64,000 bases of DNA from Malacoplasma penetrans HF-2 (GTDB taxonomy: Bacteria; Bacillota_I; Bacilli_A; Mycoplasmatales; Mycoplasmoidaceae). The notes beneath the pieces are model-generated. The model was not told the origin of the DNA and ran no database searches. It saw only the letters and a program-made list of their open reading frames with translations. The stretch lies in assembly GCF_000011225.1 (NCBI RefSeq), contig NC_004432.1, forward strand, positions 744,001-808,000. The letters run 5' to 3'. Every line of letters starts with the position of its first letter. Positions within the stretch are counted from its first letter, which is position 1. A program made the translations under genes and the position numbers. Positions 34,069 to 46,077 of the stretch are shown one piece after another.

Positions 34069-35097
34069 ATGCCAGTAAATTTAAAAGGAAGAAGTTTAGA
34101 TAGTTTATTAAACTTCACCACAGAAGAAGTACAACACTTAATTGATTTATCAATTGATCTTAAAAAAGCAAAATACCAAGGTCTTCACATCAACAACAGA
34201 CCATTAGTTGGTAAAAACATTGCTATCTTATTTCAAAAAGACTCAACTAGAACTAGATGTGCATTTGAAGTTGCTGCAAGTGATTTAGGAGCAGGAGTAA
34301 CTTACATAGGGCCAAGTGGATCTAACATGGGTAAAAAAGAATCTATTGAAGATACTGCAAAAGTATTAGGAAGATTCTATGATGGAATTGAATTTAGAGG
34401 ATTTGCACAAAGTGATGTTGATGCACTTGTAAAATACTCTGGAGTTCCAGTTTGAAATGGGTTAACAGATGATGAACACCCAACTCAAATCATTGCTGAC
34501 TTTATGACAATGAAAGAAAAATTTGGAAATTTAAAAAATAAAAAAATTGTTTTCATTGGTGATTATAAAAACAATGTTGGTGTTTCAACAATGATTGGTG
34601 CTGCATTCAATGGTATGCATGTTGTAATGTGTGGGCCAGACAACTATAAAAATGAAATAGACAAAAATGTATTAGCTAAATGTATTGAACTATTCAAAAG
34701 AAATGGTGGTTCATTAAGATTTAGCACTGATAAGATTTTAGCTGCACAAGATGCAGATGTAATCTATACAGACGTTTGAGTATCTCTTGGAGAACCATTT
34801 GAATTATTTGATAAAAGAATTGGTGAACTTAAAAACTTCCAAGTTGATATGAATATGATTAAAGCTGCAAAAAATGATGTTATTTTCTTACACTGTTTAC
34901 CAGCTTTCCATGATGACCACACATCATTCTCAAAAGAAGTTGCAACTACATTAGGTGCTAAATACCCAATTGTTGCAAAAGGTGAAATGGAAGTTACTGA
35001 TGAAGTTTTCCAATCACTTCACAACAAAGCATTTGACCAAGCAGAAAACAGAATGCACTCTATTAAAGCTATCATTCTGTCTACAATTGGTTACTAG
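34069..35097 (+). CDS. arcB: ornithine carbamoyltransferase, catabolic
   Basis: Converts citrulline and phosphate to ornithine and carbamoyl phosphate (catabolic direction in this operon). 342 residues. Seen: [16 protein letters not shown] (carbamoyl-phosphate site STRTR near residue 57), [12 protein letters not shown] (HPTQ), the ornithine-side DVWVSLGEP region, and [13 protein letters not shown] (HCLP Cys near 271). Two UGA Trp codons. AGGAG lies upstream of the ATG. It sits between arcA (20 bp gap) and arcC (25 bp gap). Confidence 0.97.
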
Positions 35098-35122
35098 TAT
35101 TTAATAATTTTGGAATTATATT

Positions 35123-36052
35123 ATGTCTAGAATTGTTATTGCTTTAGGTGGAAATGCTTTGGGAGATAACCCTAGTCAACAAAAAGAATTAGTAAAAATC
35201 CCTGCAGCTAAAATTGCTGCATTGATTCAAGAAGGTCATGAAGTAATAGTAGGTCATGGAAATGGCCCACAAGTTGGAATGATCTTTAATGCATTTGCTG
35301 ATGCTAAAAAAGCAAATGAAAAAACAGCACTAGTTCCATTTGCTGAAGCTGGTGGGATGTCTCAAGGATACATTGGATATCACATGTTAACAGCAATTAG
35401 TAATGAATTAAAAAAACTAAATATACAAAAAGATGTTTTATATTTTTTAACTCAAACTATTGTTGATGCAAATGATCCAGCTTTTAAAAATCCAACTAAA
35501 CCTGTTGGACCTTTCTATTCAAGTAAAGAAATTGCTGAAGCTAACAACCCAAATTCAGTAATTGTAGAAGATGCAGGCCGTGGATTTAGAAAAGTTGTAG
35601 CTAGCCCAATTCCAGTAGACTTTATTGGAATTGATGCTATTAAACAAAATGTAAACAATGGTTGTGTTTGTATAGTTGGCGGGGGTGGTGGAATTCCTAC
35701 AATTATTCAAGATAACCAATACATTGGAGTTGATGGAGTAATTGATAAAGACTTTGCACTTGCAAAAATTGCTGATGCTGTAAATGCAGATATCTTTGTT
35801 GTTTTAACTGCAGTTGATTATGTTTATGTAGATTTTAATAAACCTACTCAAAAAGCACTTAAAACTGTTGATGTTAAAGCTTTAAATAACTTTATTAACC
35901 AAGACCAATTTGCAAAAGGAAGTATGCTTCCTAAAATTAAAGCAGCTATGGGATTTGTAAATGGTCATCCAAACCGTAGTGCAATTATTGCTGATCTTTC
36001 AAAAGTTGAAGATGCTTTAAAAGGATTAAGTGGTACAAAAATAATTGCTTAA
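35123..36052 (+). CDS. arcC: carbamate kinase
   Basis: Transfers phosphate from carbamoyl phosphate to ADP, the ATP-yielding step of the pathway. 309 residues. Seen: IVIALGGNALG at the N-terminus, EVIVGHGNGPQVG, the substrate/nucleotide region VVASPIPVDFIG, and IVGGGGGIPTI, all characteristic of ArcC in the amino-acid kinase fold; FAKGSMLPKIKAA near the C-terminus. It has no Trp codon. The ribosome site is weak (TTTGGAATT), suggesting coupling with arcB. Confidence 0.97.
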   Translation: MSRIVIALGGNALGDNPSQQKELVKIPAAKIAALIQEGHEVIVGHGNGPQVGMIFNAFADAKKANEKTALVPFAEAGGMSQGYIGYHMLTAISNELKKLNIQKDVLYFLTQTIVDANDPAFKNPTKPVGPFYSSKEIAEANNPNSVIVEDAGRGFRKVVASPIPVDFIGIDAIKQNVNNGCVCIVGGGGGIPTIIQDNQYIGVDGVIDKDFALAKIADAVNADIFVVLTAVDYVYVDFNKPTQKALKTVDVKALNNFINQDQFAKGSMLPKIKAAMGFVNGHPNRSAIIADLSKVEDALKGLSGTKIIA

Positions 36053-36076
36053 TAATTTAAAAAGAAAGGAATAGAA

Positions 36077-37780
36077 ATGAAAAACAATTCTTCTAATAGT
36101 AGTACTGAAACAATTTCAGAAACTACATCATTTACTAAAGAAGAAAATGCTGGTGGAATTTCTCAAGCTCCAACAAGTAAGAAGATTTCATTCTTCTCTG
36201 CTATGTTGATAGTAATGGGTGGTTCTATTGGTGCTGGGATATTCTTTAAATCATCTAGTGTTTTATCACTATCTCAATCTTCATTAGTGCTAGCAATATT
36301 TTGTTGAGTTATTGCTGCAATTTCAGTTATTGCTATGGCCCTAGCTTTAGTTGAAATCTCTTCTGCTCGTAATGATAACTTATCATTAATTGGATGAGCA
36401 AAAGTATTCTGTGGAAAAACAATGTTCAAAGCCTCAAAGAACTTTATGTTCTATATCTATCTACCATTAACTTACTTCTTTATGCCTTTATATGTGATTA
36501 TGTCACTGCAAGATGGTTTGGGGGCATTAATTAATGTGAATACTGAGGGAGCAACTAATCCATTTACTTTTGGAACAGGTGCTGACTGAGTAATTTGAAC
36601 AATCATTTCATTAATGATTAGTGGATATTTTATTGTAATAAGTGGGCTTTCTTCAAAAGCTGGTAACATCCAAAATAAAGTTGTAACTTATATTAAATTC
36701 TTACCATTAGCATTTGTTGCTGTTGTAGGGTTTGTATTAGTTGGTTTAGCTGGTAGTTCAGCATCTGCAACTGTTGTAAGACCAACTACTGAAACAATCG
36801 CAAGTGGTGCTAGCTTACAAACATTTGCACCAGGATTAGGTTTATTCTTAGCAATAGGAGCAATTTTCTTTGCATATGATGGATTCTATGTAGCTGCTGG
36901 AATTCAATCAGAAATGAAAGAACCTAAGAAAACTCCAATGGCAATCTTAATTGGTTTAGGAATTACAACTGCAATTTATTTAATAATTGCAATTTCAATG
37001 TCAATCAATGGTGATGGTAGTTTCTATGGAATGCAAGAAACTATGCAAAACCAATTTGGAACACAGGTTGCTAATATCTTATTTGGTGTTATTAACTTAT
37101 GTATTGCAATTGGTGTATTAGGTATTATTAATGGTTTTTCAATGTGAGGACCAAGATTCACTGAAGATTTATTAAAAGAAGGTGAATTACCTTTTGCACA
37201 CAAATATTTAAACAAATTAAATGATAACAAACCAATAGTTGGTGTTTGTTATGCATTAGTAATTTCAGCACCAGTAGTTGTTGTATTTACTTTAATTGGA
37301 GCATTAGGGTATATAGATAACTATGGTGTAGGCTATGGAGCTGGAATGGATAAATTATATACATTTGCAGACCTTATGGCTAACTGAACTGCTTTATTCA
37401 CATTTGCATTCATTATGGTTTCTGTTTATGGTGGGTTAAAAAACAGAAAAACTAATAAAGTAGTAACTGATCAAAAATCATACTTTAAGCCAGCTGCTAT
37501 TATAACTATTATTACAGTTGGAATTTCATTAGGTGTAACAGTATTGTTACCAATTATTGATTTATTCTTATTATCTCATGTTGATCCTGCTGCTGTTGCA
37601 GCTGCAGGTGGTTCATACACTGATATAGTAGTATCTAGAATAATGTTAGTTGTTACTTTATTCTTATATGCTGGATTAACATTTGCTCCAATTTATATTG
37701 AAAACCATATCAATATTAAAAAATTTGGATCAATTGAAAAATATGAAGAATGACAAAAACAAACATTTGTTGTTAGTTAA
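36077..37780 (+). CDS. APC-family permease, probable arginine/ornithine antiporter
   Basis: Membrane exchanger that would bring in arginine and release ornithine. 567 residues with about 12-13 spans. Seen: a hydrophilic Ser/Thr-rich N-terminus (1-35), then [17 protein letters not shown], the APC signature in span 1, and a final basic/acidic tail. Several UGA Trp codons. AAAGGA lies before the ATG, 24 bp after arcC. It is of the general APC type and not of the classical ArcD sequence type, so substrate is assigned from operon position. The operon ends at the hairpin at 37808. Confidence 0.85.
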
Positions 37781-37807
37781 TATTTAAAAAATTCAAAGAA
37801 TAATTTT

Positions 37808-37836
37808 AAAACCATCCTGAAAAGGGTGGTTTTTTT
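37808..37836 (+). terminator. terminator of the arc operon
   Basis: AAAACCATCC pairs with GGGTGGTTTT (10 bp with one T-G), loop TGAAAA, followed by seven or more T. It begins 27 bp after the antiporter stop. Confidence 0.85.
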
Positions 37837-37996
37837 ATTGGTTTAAACCAAAATTCACTCTATATTTTTTAGCTATTGTGTAATAAAAAATTTAAGTCAA
37901 AGTAAAACAACAAATTAAGGACTGAGATTTTTGTTTATAATTTATATGTCTAAAAAAAGACTTATTTAAATTTATGAACCAAAAAAGGAGGATAAA

Positions 37997-39691
37997 ATGA
38001 TAAAAACCACGATAATAGCATCTATTAAAGATTTAATTAAAGATGCTGTAAAAGATAAATTTAAAATAACAATTGATTTAAATGACTTTGTAGTAGATAA
38101 AGCAAAAAGTATAGAGTTTGGTGATTTTTATTCAAATGTTGCAATGATCTTAGCTTCTAAATTAAAAAAGAACCCAATCTTAATAGCTGAAGAAATTTGT
38201 GAATATTTAAAAAATCATAAGACAAATTTATTTGAATCAACTGAAGCTGTAAAACCAGGATATATAAATGTTTTTTTATCAAACTCAGTTAAATCTGATT
38301 TATTTAAACAAATTAATAAAGATAAAGATACATATGGTATTTTTGAACCTAAAAAGGTTGCTTATAACATTGAGTTTGTAAGTGCAAACCCAACTGGTAG
38401 TTTACATATAGGACATGCTAGAAATGCAGCACTAGGACAAACTCTTGGAAATGTGTGAAAAGCATATGGATACACAATTGAACAAGAATACTATATTAAT
38501 GATGGTGGAAACCAAATTAATAACTTAGGGATGTCAGTATTTTACAGATACTTACAAAAATGTGGTAAAGATGTCCAAATGGAAGAAGACTTTTACCAAG
38601 GTAGTGAACCAATTGCAGTAGCTGAATTAATTTATAAAGAACATAAAGATAAATTTGTTAATGTTAAATATAGTGCAACAAAAATTGAAGATGAAAAAGT
38701 TTTTGATTTCTTTAGAGATTTCTCAAAAACTGAATTAATGAACATCATTAAAAAAGACTTAAAAGACTTTAGTGTTCATTTTGATAGATACTTTCCAGAA
38801 TCTAAAATTTATGAAATGAAACTAGTTGATCCTACTATTAAAAAATTAGGTAAATATGTTTATGAAAAAGATGGAGCTTTATGACTTAAAACTACTGAGT
38901 TTGGAGATGATAAAGACCGTGTAATTGTTAAGAGTGATAAATCATTTACTTATTTCATGCCAGATATTGCTTACCATGACATCAAAGCAACAAGAACTAT
39001 CAATGGATTAAAAACAGATAAAATCTTTAACATTTGAGGAGCAGACCATGCTTCTTATGTAGACCGTATGACTGTTGCTTTGCAATGTTTAGGGTTCAAA
39101 AAAGACATCATGCATGTAATTGTAATGCAAATGGTAAAACTAACTAAAAATGGTAAAGAATTCAAAATGTCAAAGCGTAGTGGTAATTCACTTACACTAA
39201 GAGATTTAATCAATGCAATTGGTGTTGATAACTCAAGATGAGAATTAATTTCTCAAGCTGCTGAATCCCATATTGAAATTGATGTTGAAAAATTCACTTC
39301 TGCTGATTCTACTTCTAATTTATCATATGTTCTATATGCATATAGTCGTATTCAAAAGATTCTAGAAAAGAATGAATCTTTATTAAAGGAAAGCAAATCT
39401 TACAATACTGACTTATTAACAAACTTAAAAGAAAAAGATATGATTGCAATGTTGTTCTATTATCCACAAACAATTGCAAATATCGCTAAAAGTTATGAAG
39501 TTCATAAAATTCCTATCTTCTTATACACTCTAGCAAACTTATTACACTCTTACTATAGTGAAGTAAAAATTATAGATGAATCAAACAAAGAATTACTTAT
39601 TCAAAGATTGCATCTATTACAATGTGTAAACCAAGTTATTAAAAATGGTTTAAAACTATTAGATATTGAAGCTAAAGTTTTAAATAAATAA
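37997..39691 (+). CDS. argS: arginyl-tRNA synthetase
   Basis: Charges tRNA-Arg with arginine. 564 residues, class I. Seen: N-terminal additional domain (1-115), the HIGH motif in [17 protein letters not shown] near residue 135, [11 protein letters not shown] (KMSKS-like) near 395, and an all-helical anticodon-binding C-terminus ([16 protein letters not shown]). UGA Trp codons at three sites. AGGAGG lies 6 bases before the ATG. It has its own TATAAT at 37936-37941. Its position directly after the arginine-breakdown operon places the two competing uses of arginine together. Confidence 0.95.
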
Positions 39692-39709
39692 TTTAAGTTA
39701 ATTAAATTT

Positions 39710-39739
39710 AAAAACACTAGATTAATCTCTAGTGTTTTT
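39710..39739 (+). terminator. terminator of argS
   Basis: 12-bp perfect stem AAAAACACTAGA / TCTAGTGTTTTT, 6-base loop, T-run. It starts 18 bp after the stop codon. Confidence 0.85.
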
Positions 39740-39740
39740 T

Positions 39741-40311
39741 GTTCTTAAAATGACTATTTATACTGCATTTAATCTATTGAATTTAATTCAAATAAAGCAA
39801 TTCAATATAATAGTAAATTCTTAGTCTCTTATTACATCCTTTAAATGAGATATAAGGGTAAAATAAATCAGTACCCTTTAAACTAAATATATTAATTAAA
39901 CTTTTTACTATTACCTATACTTTAAAAAACATCCATTAGATTTATTTTAAACTTTTGCAAATAAATCATTCTTTTGCATTGTTTGTAAGTCCTATATAAT
40001 TCCATACAATTACTCTAACTCTAATCTACATTTTTATTCTGTGCATGAAAATCATTTTAATAAATCAATTTACTTCTAGTTAATCTTAAAAGATCATTAA
40101 TAGATAGATGAAAAAGAGTGCAACCATATAAATTGAAAAAAATACTAACTTATTCTACCAACCCACAAACAGTCAATAACAGTTTTAGAAATCCATAAGA
40201 ACTTAAATAAAATAGATAAAATATCAAACTGTAAATTATCTTTATTTACAATTGATAAAACAATTTTGATTTATACCTAATCAAACTAAAAACTTAAATA
40301 AAGGAAAATAA
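39741..40311. other. 571-bp gap without supported gene
   Basis: A+T-rich, with many stops in all frames even with UGA as Trp. I see no gene, RNA fold or repeat that I can support. It could be decayed coding DNA between two terminators. Confidence 0.5.
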
Positions 40312-40347
40312 AAATAAGTAAGATTGTTGAATTAATCTTACTTATTT
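40312..40347 (-). terminator. terminator of the FtsX-type permease gene
   Basis: 14-bp perfect stem AAATAAGTAAGATT / AATCTTACTTATTT with an 8-base loop, T-rich on the minus strand afterwards, 4 bp after the stop codon. Confidence 0.85.
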
Positions 40348-40351
40348 AAAT

Positions 40352-43300
40352 TTAATCAATTGAATTTCTTAAGTTTTGCTTTTTGAATAAAACAGTAATA
40401 TATAGAATATTAAATATTAATATTGCTAATATTCCACTTGCACCAAAAACAAAAGGAATTCAACTTATTGCAGAAGTTAAGAATATTGAAGATAAATTAA
40501 ATATCAATAATTGGAAGACTGTTAGTAAACCAGCTAATAATCCAATTCCTATTCCTATTGATACCAATAGTATCAATAGGTAAGAAACTATAATTGAATT
40601 TAATATTTCTCTATCTTTATAGCCTAGTGTTTTTAAAACAGCTAACATCTTTCTAAAGTCATTTAATGTTGTAGAACTAATTATCATAATTGTGAAAATG
40701 ATAATTGGAACTATCAATATGATTAACATATTTTCAACAGTTAATAATGAATTAAAGATGGTAGTATATGTTCCAAATAGAATATCAAAATAAGTTAAAT
40801 TTTGAATTGCTACCATGTTGTTATTTCCAAATGTAGTTTGTAACAACTCTGCAAGTGAAGAAACAGAATTATATGTAGTTCTTAAATAACTTAATACTGT
40901 TGTTCTTCTATTTGTATCATCAACTGTAATTGAAGCAAAATAGTTGGGGTTAGCAGTTTTGAATTTTTCTATTAAAACACTAAGTGTTTTTTGATCATAA
41001 GGAATAACTGCATTTAATATATCACCAATAGATGAATCACCAGATACAAAGTAATTGTTGAATGAAGCATTTATAGCATCACCTCTTTTAAAGTAATTGT
41101 AGTTTCCTCAAATTCCACTAACCATTTCAAGTGTTAAACTTGAAGTTTGAAGAGGAGTTTCTTCTGCTGTGAAAATACCATTAAATGGAACATAGTTAGA
41201 TGGTGGTGCAACATAATTAACTTTAAATTTATGGTCACCATTACTTTCTATATTAACCTCTTCCTTTGCCATTAATGATTCATCACCTAAAATAGTTGCT
41301 TCTACTTGATTTCACTGTGTCTTCTTAGAAGTACCATAAATTATAGCACCTTGATCAAAGTTCAATCCTAATATTTTATTAGCATATTCTTGATTAGTAT
41401 AGAACTGAGCCCCAAATGAATCTGCACTAATACCAACAACTTTAAACTTAACATCAACAGAAGGATCTTCACCAGCTATCTTTTTAGTATATCTATCATA
41501 AGTGTTAGAAACTAATACATCAAACTCTTGTCCTACTTTTAAACCATATTTATAGGCTGAACCAACATTAATAATAACTGGATATACAGTATTGCCATCT
41601 GCACTAGCACTAGTTGTACTTAAAAGACTACTAATATTGTTTTCATCTTCATCAATTAATTTTACATATTTTGAATTTTCTTTAATTCCTAATATTTCAA
41701 CATCAATTCCAGATAGTTTTGAAATACCATCATTTTTAGAAGCTGGAATTGTAATGTTTGGACTATTAAAAGTTGAAGTTAAATAAGTATAAGTTTCAGT
41801 TTGATTATTTGATTCATCATTTAAGTTGTTAAAAGGAACAATTCCAAATGCCATTTTTGAATCAGCTGCACTTAATTCTTTATTACCATATACCATCCCA
41901 ATGAATTTTAAAAACTCATCATTGAATCTAATATCATCTACATTTGTAGCATTTAAACTAGACATTACATTGCTTGCATTTATTTGTCATATTCCATTTG
42001 TATCAAGAGATAAGAATGGTTTAGGGTTATCTACAGTACCATTACCAATTTCATTTTTCTCTGCTAAATAAGTGTTTCCATTTGCATCAGTTGCAGCCAT
42101 TATTTGATTAACAAAATCATTACTTAAAGCATCAATTCTAGAAATTAAATCACTTGAGAATGAACTACTAACAAAGTCTCAAATATTTAATGATAAAGAA
42201 GCAATGTTGATAGTATAGTCTAACAATCATTTAGTACCAACTGAATTTCTAAAGAAATGCGGATCTTTTTGAATACCAAACTGAGCAATATAACTTGGTA
42301 ACAATAAGTTAGTAAAGTATCTCTTATATTTTGTTCCATCAGAATTTGTATATTCAATAACATTACCTGAACTATCTCTTAAAGCTAATAAATCTTTTCC
42401 AGATGATCCCTCTTTCTCAAACAATGTCTGATATGGATCAGTATAACCTGTATAGTTTTTATTAGCATACATGCTATAAATTCCTAAAGATTCATCAGTT
42501 ATACCTAAATCTGCATAATCTTGAACTTTATATAATCCAGTTTGTTGAGTTGGAGTTTGTAAGTCAAAAGAATATTTGTAATTAATACTGTTTTGAGTAT
42601 CAGTTTGAGACTTAGTGAATTTTTGAGGAATAGAAACACCAGTCGAAATAAATGAAATACCAACAGAGCATAACAATACCAATAAGAAGAATCTACTCAT
42701 TTTTGTAAATGATAAACCAATTCTAAATCTACTAATAACACTAGCATTAGTAAATGATGATTTTAATAAATATAAGAATTTATTAATCTTTAATTCTGTA
42801 GTAATTGATAATAAATCATTAATTGGTTTTCTAAATGTTTTTCAAACACCTAAAGAAACAAACAATAAGAACGCAAGATAAATAATAGCAGTTCCTGAAA
42901 TAAATCCAATTGGAGAGAATAAGTGTTGAGAAATAGGAATAAATCAATAATTACCTATAACACCTAAGAAAATTGATTGTAAGAATAATGCAGATAGATA
43001 ACCTACAATTCCTGCAAAAACTGCAACAACTAAACCAAACATAGAAACTGCAAAAATAATTTTTAATGAACTTACACCATTAGCTTTTGCAATTGCTAGT
43101 GAAATTTGGTTTTTCTCAATGTAAATCTTAATTAATAAATAACATAAGTAAACACCAATTATAGAAATAACAACAATCAAAATACTTGTAAAGATTTGAA
43201 TGTATGTTGTCATCATTTTTGGAACACCAATTCTCATTGTTAATAAATTATTATTGTTAACAATATCATTTGAAGAATATGGTGTTGAAACTAAATTTCT

Positions 43301-45808
43301 TACTGCACTTTGAACACTAGCTAAGTTATCACTATTGTTAGTACTTGCTACTGCAAAATAACTATCTTCAGTAATTAAAGAAGAAGTAGCTAAAATTGTT
43401 CTATAACCTTGATCATTTAAATAAATTAAACTCTCAGTGCTAAAGTTTGGTAAAGGGTTAGTAATAGAAGTTACAGGATACGCATTTTCAGCTGAAATAC
43501 CTGTCCCTATAATTGCAAAACTCTTAGAGTTAATAACAATCTTTTTATCATCACTTAAATTATTTAATCATTCTACATAGTCTGCAGAATCCATATAAAC
43601 TGCTTTAGCTCATTCTTGTGGATCAACAATTGATTTTTTATTTAATTCCAATCATTTTTGAGTGGTTACAACAGCACTTCCATACGGTGTAACATATGTA
43701 ACACTTCCTGGGAAGTGGGCAGGTGCTCCCCCTCATTTAACTTGAATAGATAAACTTATATTTTGATCATTAGTAGTAACAATATTATCCTTACTAAAAT
43801 CAGGAGATACTATAGAAAATAAATGATAGTAGTCATTTGCATTTACAGAAGGTGCAGTAGTTGATGGAGTATCACCAATTCCATATTGGTTTAAAATATT
43901 GGCTGCTAAATTTCTAACAGTTTGATAATCACTTGCCATTCCATCAATGATTGGTACATCAGTAATCCCAGCTACAATTGATTCATTTGTGAATTTCACT
44001 AAATTCATTAAATAGTTACCATTTGCATTTAATGCATAACTATTAATTTCTTTGTTATCTGGTTCAACTGCTGGAATTCTACTAGTAGTATCCTCTACAG
44101 TATTAAAGAGTGAATTTGCTGCATCTAAGTATTTATAACTATTTTCTAGTCTAGTACCACTAGTCATAACCAATTTATTAACATTGTTAGATTGGTATTT
44201 ATCGTTTGTAGGGTCATAGTCTTTTCTAGAAACTAAATAAGTAATAGAAGATTTAGAATCAGATATTGTATAAGATCTTTGATTATTAAATTCAATATTT
44301 GATACTGTACTTAACTTACTTGCAATATATTCTTTTTCATAAGTTAAAAGACTACTAGAAAGTTCAGATAGTTTTGATTCTGAATAATTTCTAATTCATG
44401 CTTTAACAATATCTTTAGCAGATATCTTTTCTTTGTCATTACTTCTTAATGTATACTGAGTGTTTAAATCACTAAGAGTTTCAAAACTATTATTATCAAC
44501 ATTTGTTGTTTGTGAAGAATCTACATTCTCTTTTAACTTACTCTTAATTCATGATCCATTAACAGTATAAACAAATGAAACTAAGTCATTATAAGTTTTT
44601 GCACCATAAGTTGATTTAACATAGTTTAATGTTTCTCTCTCTAGTTGAGATAAATTATTCATATTTAAATGAACATTAAAAACATAATCTTTAAACTGGA
44701 TAATATCATTGCCATTTGTTGGTTTGTTATCCGTATTTGAGTTACCATTTTTAGTAAGATATCTTCCATCTCTTAATATTTTTAAATATTCATAGTATGG
44801 TGAAAATACTGCTAAGTCTCAATTTATATTAGGTGAAAGAGATATAGTGTTTTTAATGTTTTTAGACATACTAGGCAGTAAATTAAAAACATCTGCACCC
44901 TGTTGTAGCATTTGTAAAATTCAGTCTCAACCTTGTGCAAGGTCTCAACTAAAATCATTTACTCATCAGTCATCTTTTGATGAAAAGAAAGGAGTATAAT
45001 AATCTCCATTTTTATATCTATATGCTTTGTTGTTCCCAGTGATATCCGATGCTTTTGTAGCAGTAACATTTGAAGGATAAATCATATTACCTTCGCGTAC
45101 TGTCATTGTACTATTAAGATACCCATCATTAAAATAACCCATAGTAGTAGCCATTTGGTTACTATCTATTTGAGTTTCTCCAGTTAAAGGATCAACAGCA
45201 TATACAATATTTTGAAGATCAGAGTCATCTAAAAATAAACCTCAAGCTCTTCATTTACTTGATTCAGATGGAATAGAAGCAATTCCATAAGAGTACAATA
45301 CTCCTCTTGCTCTTTTAGTATAAAGTTGATTAGCATCATTAATCCCTGCTTGTGTAAAGAATGGGTTAGAGTCTTTATTAGTAGAACCATTATAATAAGC
45401 AAAAATATAATTCCTACTAGAAGTATCTTTTACAAATGATGAGTGATGTAAATATGTTGGAGTATAAGCAAAACTTTTATCCATGTTTTGAACTTTTTCT
45501 TCATATGAAGAAAAATAAACTGAACTTGTTTGGTTGTTATCGCTTGTTGGCTTTTGATACTCATTAAAAGCACCATCAATATCATAGGATAAACTTGAAC
45601 TATTTAAATCACTACTATTAGTAGATACAATTGAAGTTCCTAAGTTTGAAGCACTATTTAATGATGAAGAAGAATAATCAATATTACTTGTAAAATACAA
45701 AGAAGAGAAAAAGGCAAAAATAATAGCAAAACCAATAAATAGTAATCCTATTAGTAATACAACACTTCTTTTAAAAGATTTAAAAACCTGTTTAATTAAC
45801 TGAGTCAA
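40352..45808 (-). CDS. giant FtsX-type (MacB-like) ABC permease, 1818 residues
   Basis: One open frame with about 25 UGA Trp codons, normally fragmented by standard-code calling. Seen: N-terminal span (residues ~15-37), a very large extracytoplasmic Ser/Thr/Asn-rich region, a first FtsX block (~857-950) with IAKANGVSSLKIIFAVSM, further spans near 1000-1050, a second outer region, and a C-terminal FtsX block (~1670-1810) with LAVLKTLGYKDREILNSI. FtsX/MacB permeases work with a cytosolic ATPase, often in lipoprotein or peptide export; none lies adjacent. The start is TTG at 45808, preceded by AAAAGG 7 bases upstream; no ATG nearby has a site. Typical mollicute multi-domain permease of unknown substrate. 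Confidence 0.85.
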
Positions 45809-45884
45809 AATTGAACCTTTTCTCTTACCTTATATAAGTATGTGTTTATTGTTTTATTATTAAATTAAATATTTTATTTAATAA

Positions 45885-45955
45885 ATATTTATTGCCTATA
45901 CAGGCATCAAATTTATTGCCTTTAATTATTAGCAATAAATATCATATTAGATGCC
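45885..45955 (-). promoter_or_regulatory. interleaved inverted repeats upstream of the FtsX permease
   Basis: ATATTTATTGC (45885-45895) matches GCAATAAATAT (45932-45942), and GGCATC (45903-45908) matches GATGCC (45950-45955). The two pairs interleave as in an H-type pseudoknot; a second TTTATTGC lies at 45912-45919. It sits 77 bp upstream of the TTG start, in a 269-bp gap. It could be a leader structure or a protein site; in A+T-rich DNA the first pair alone would be weak evidence. Confidence 0.35.
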
Positions 45956-46077
45956 ATTTCTATTTGCAATGATATTATTGTATCTTTTTTCCTAATTTTG
46001 GATTAATTTTTTATTACTTATATCATAAAACCTAATCAGGAAGTAAATATTAGTATAATAACTTGAAATATTTAGTT

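Noticed and set aside
39741-40311. Possible transposase remnant
   Set aside because: No frame longer than a few dozen codons and no motif or inverted ends found.
41592-42071. Plus-strand frames over the FtsX permease
   Set aside because: They are antisense to one long minus-strand frame that is continuous with UGA as Trp.
45885-45955. CRISPR-like or direct-repeat array upstream of the FtsX gene (three TTTATTGC-type words)
   Set aside because: Spacing is irregular and the words are part of inverted pairs; no repeat-spacer pattern.
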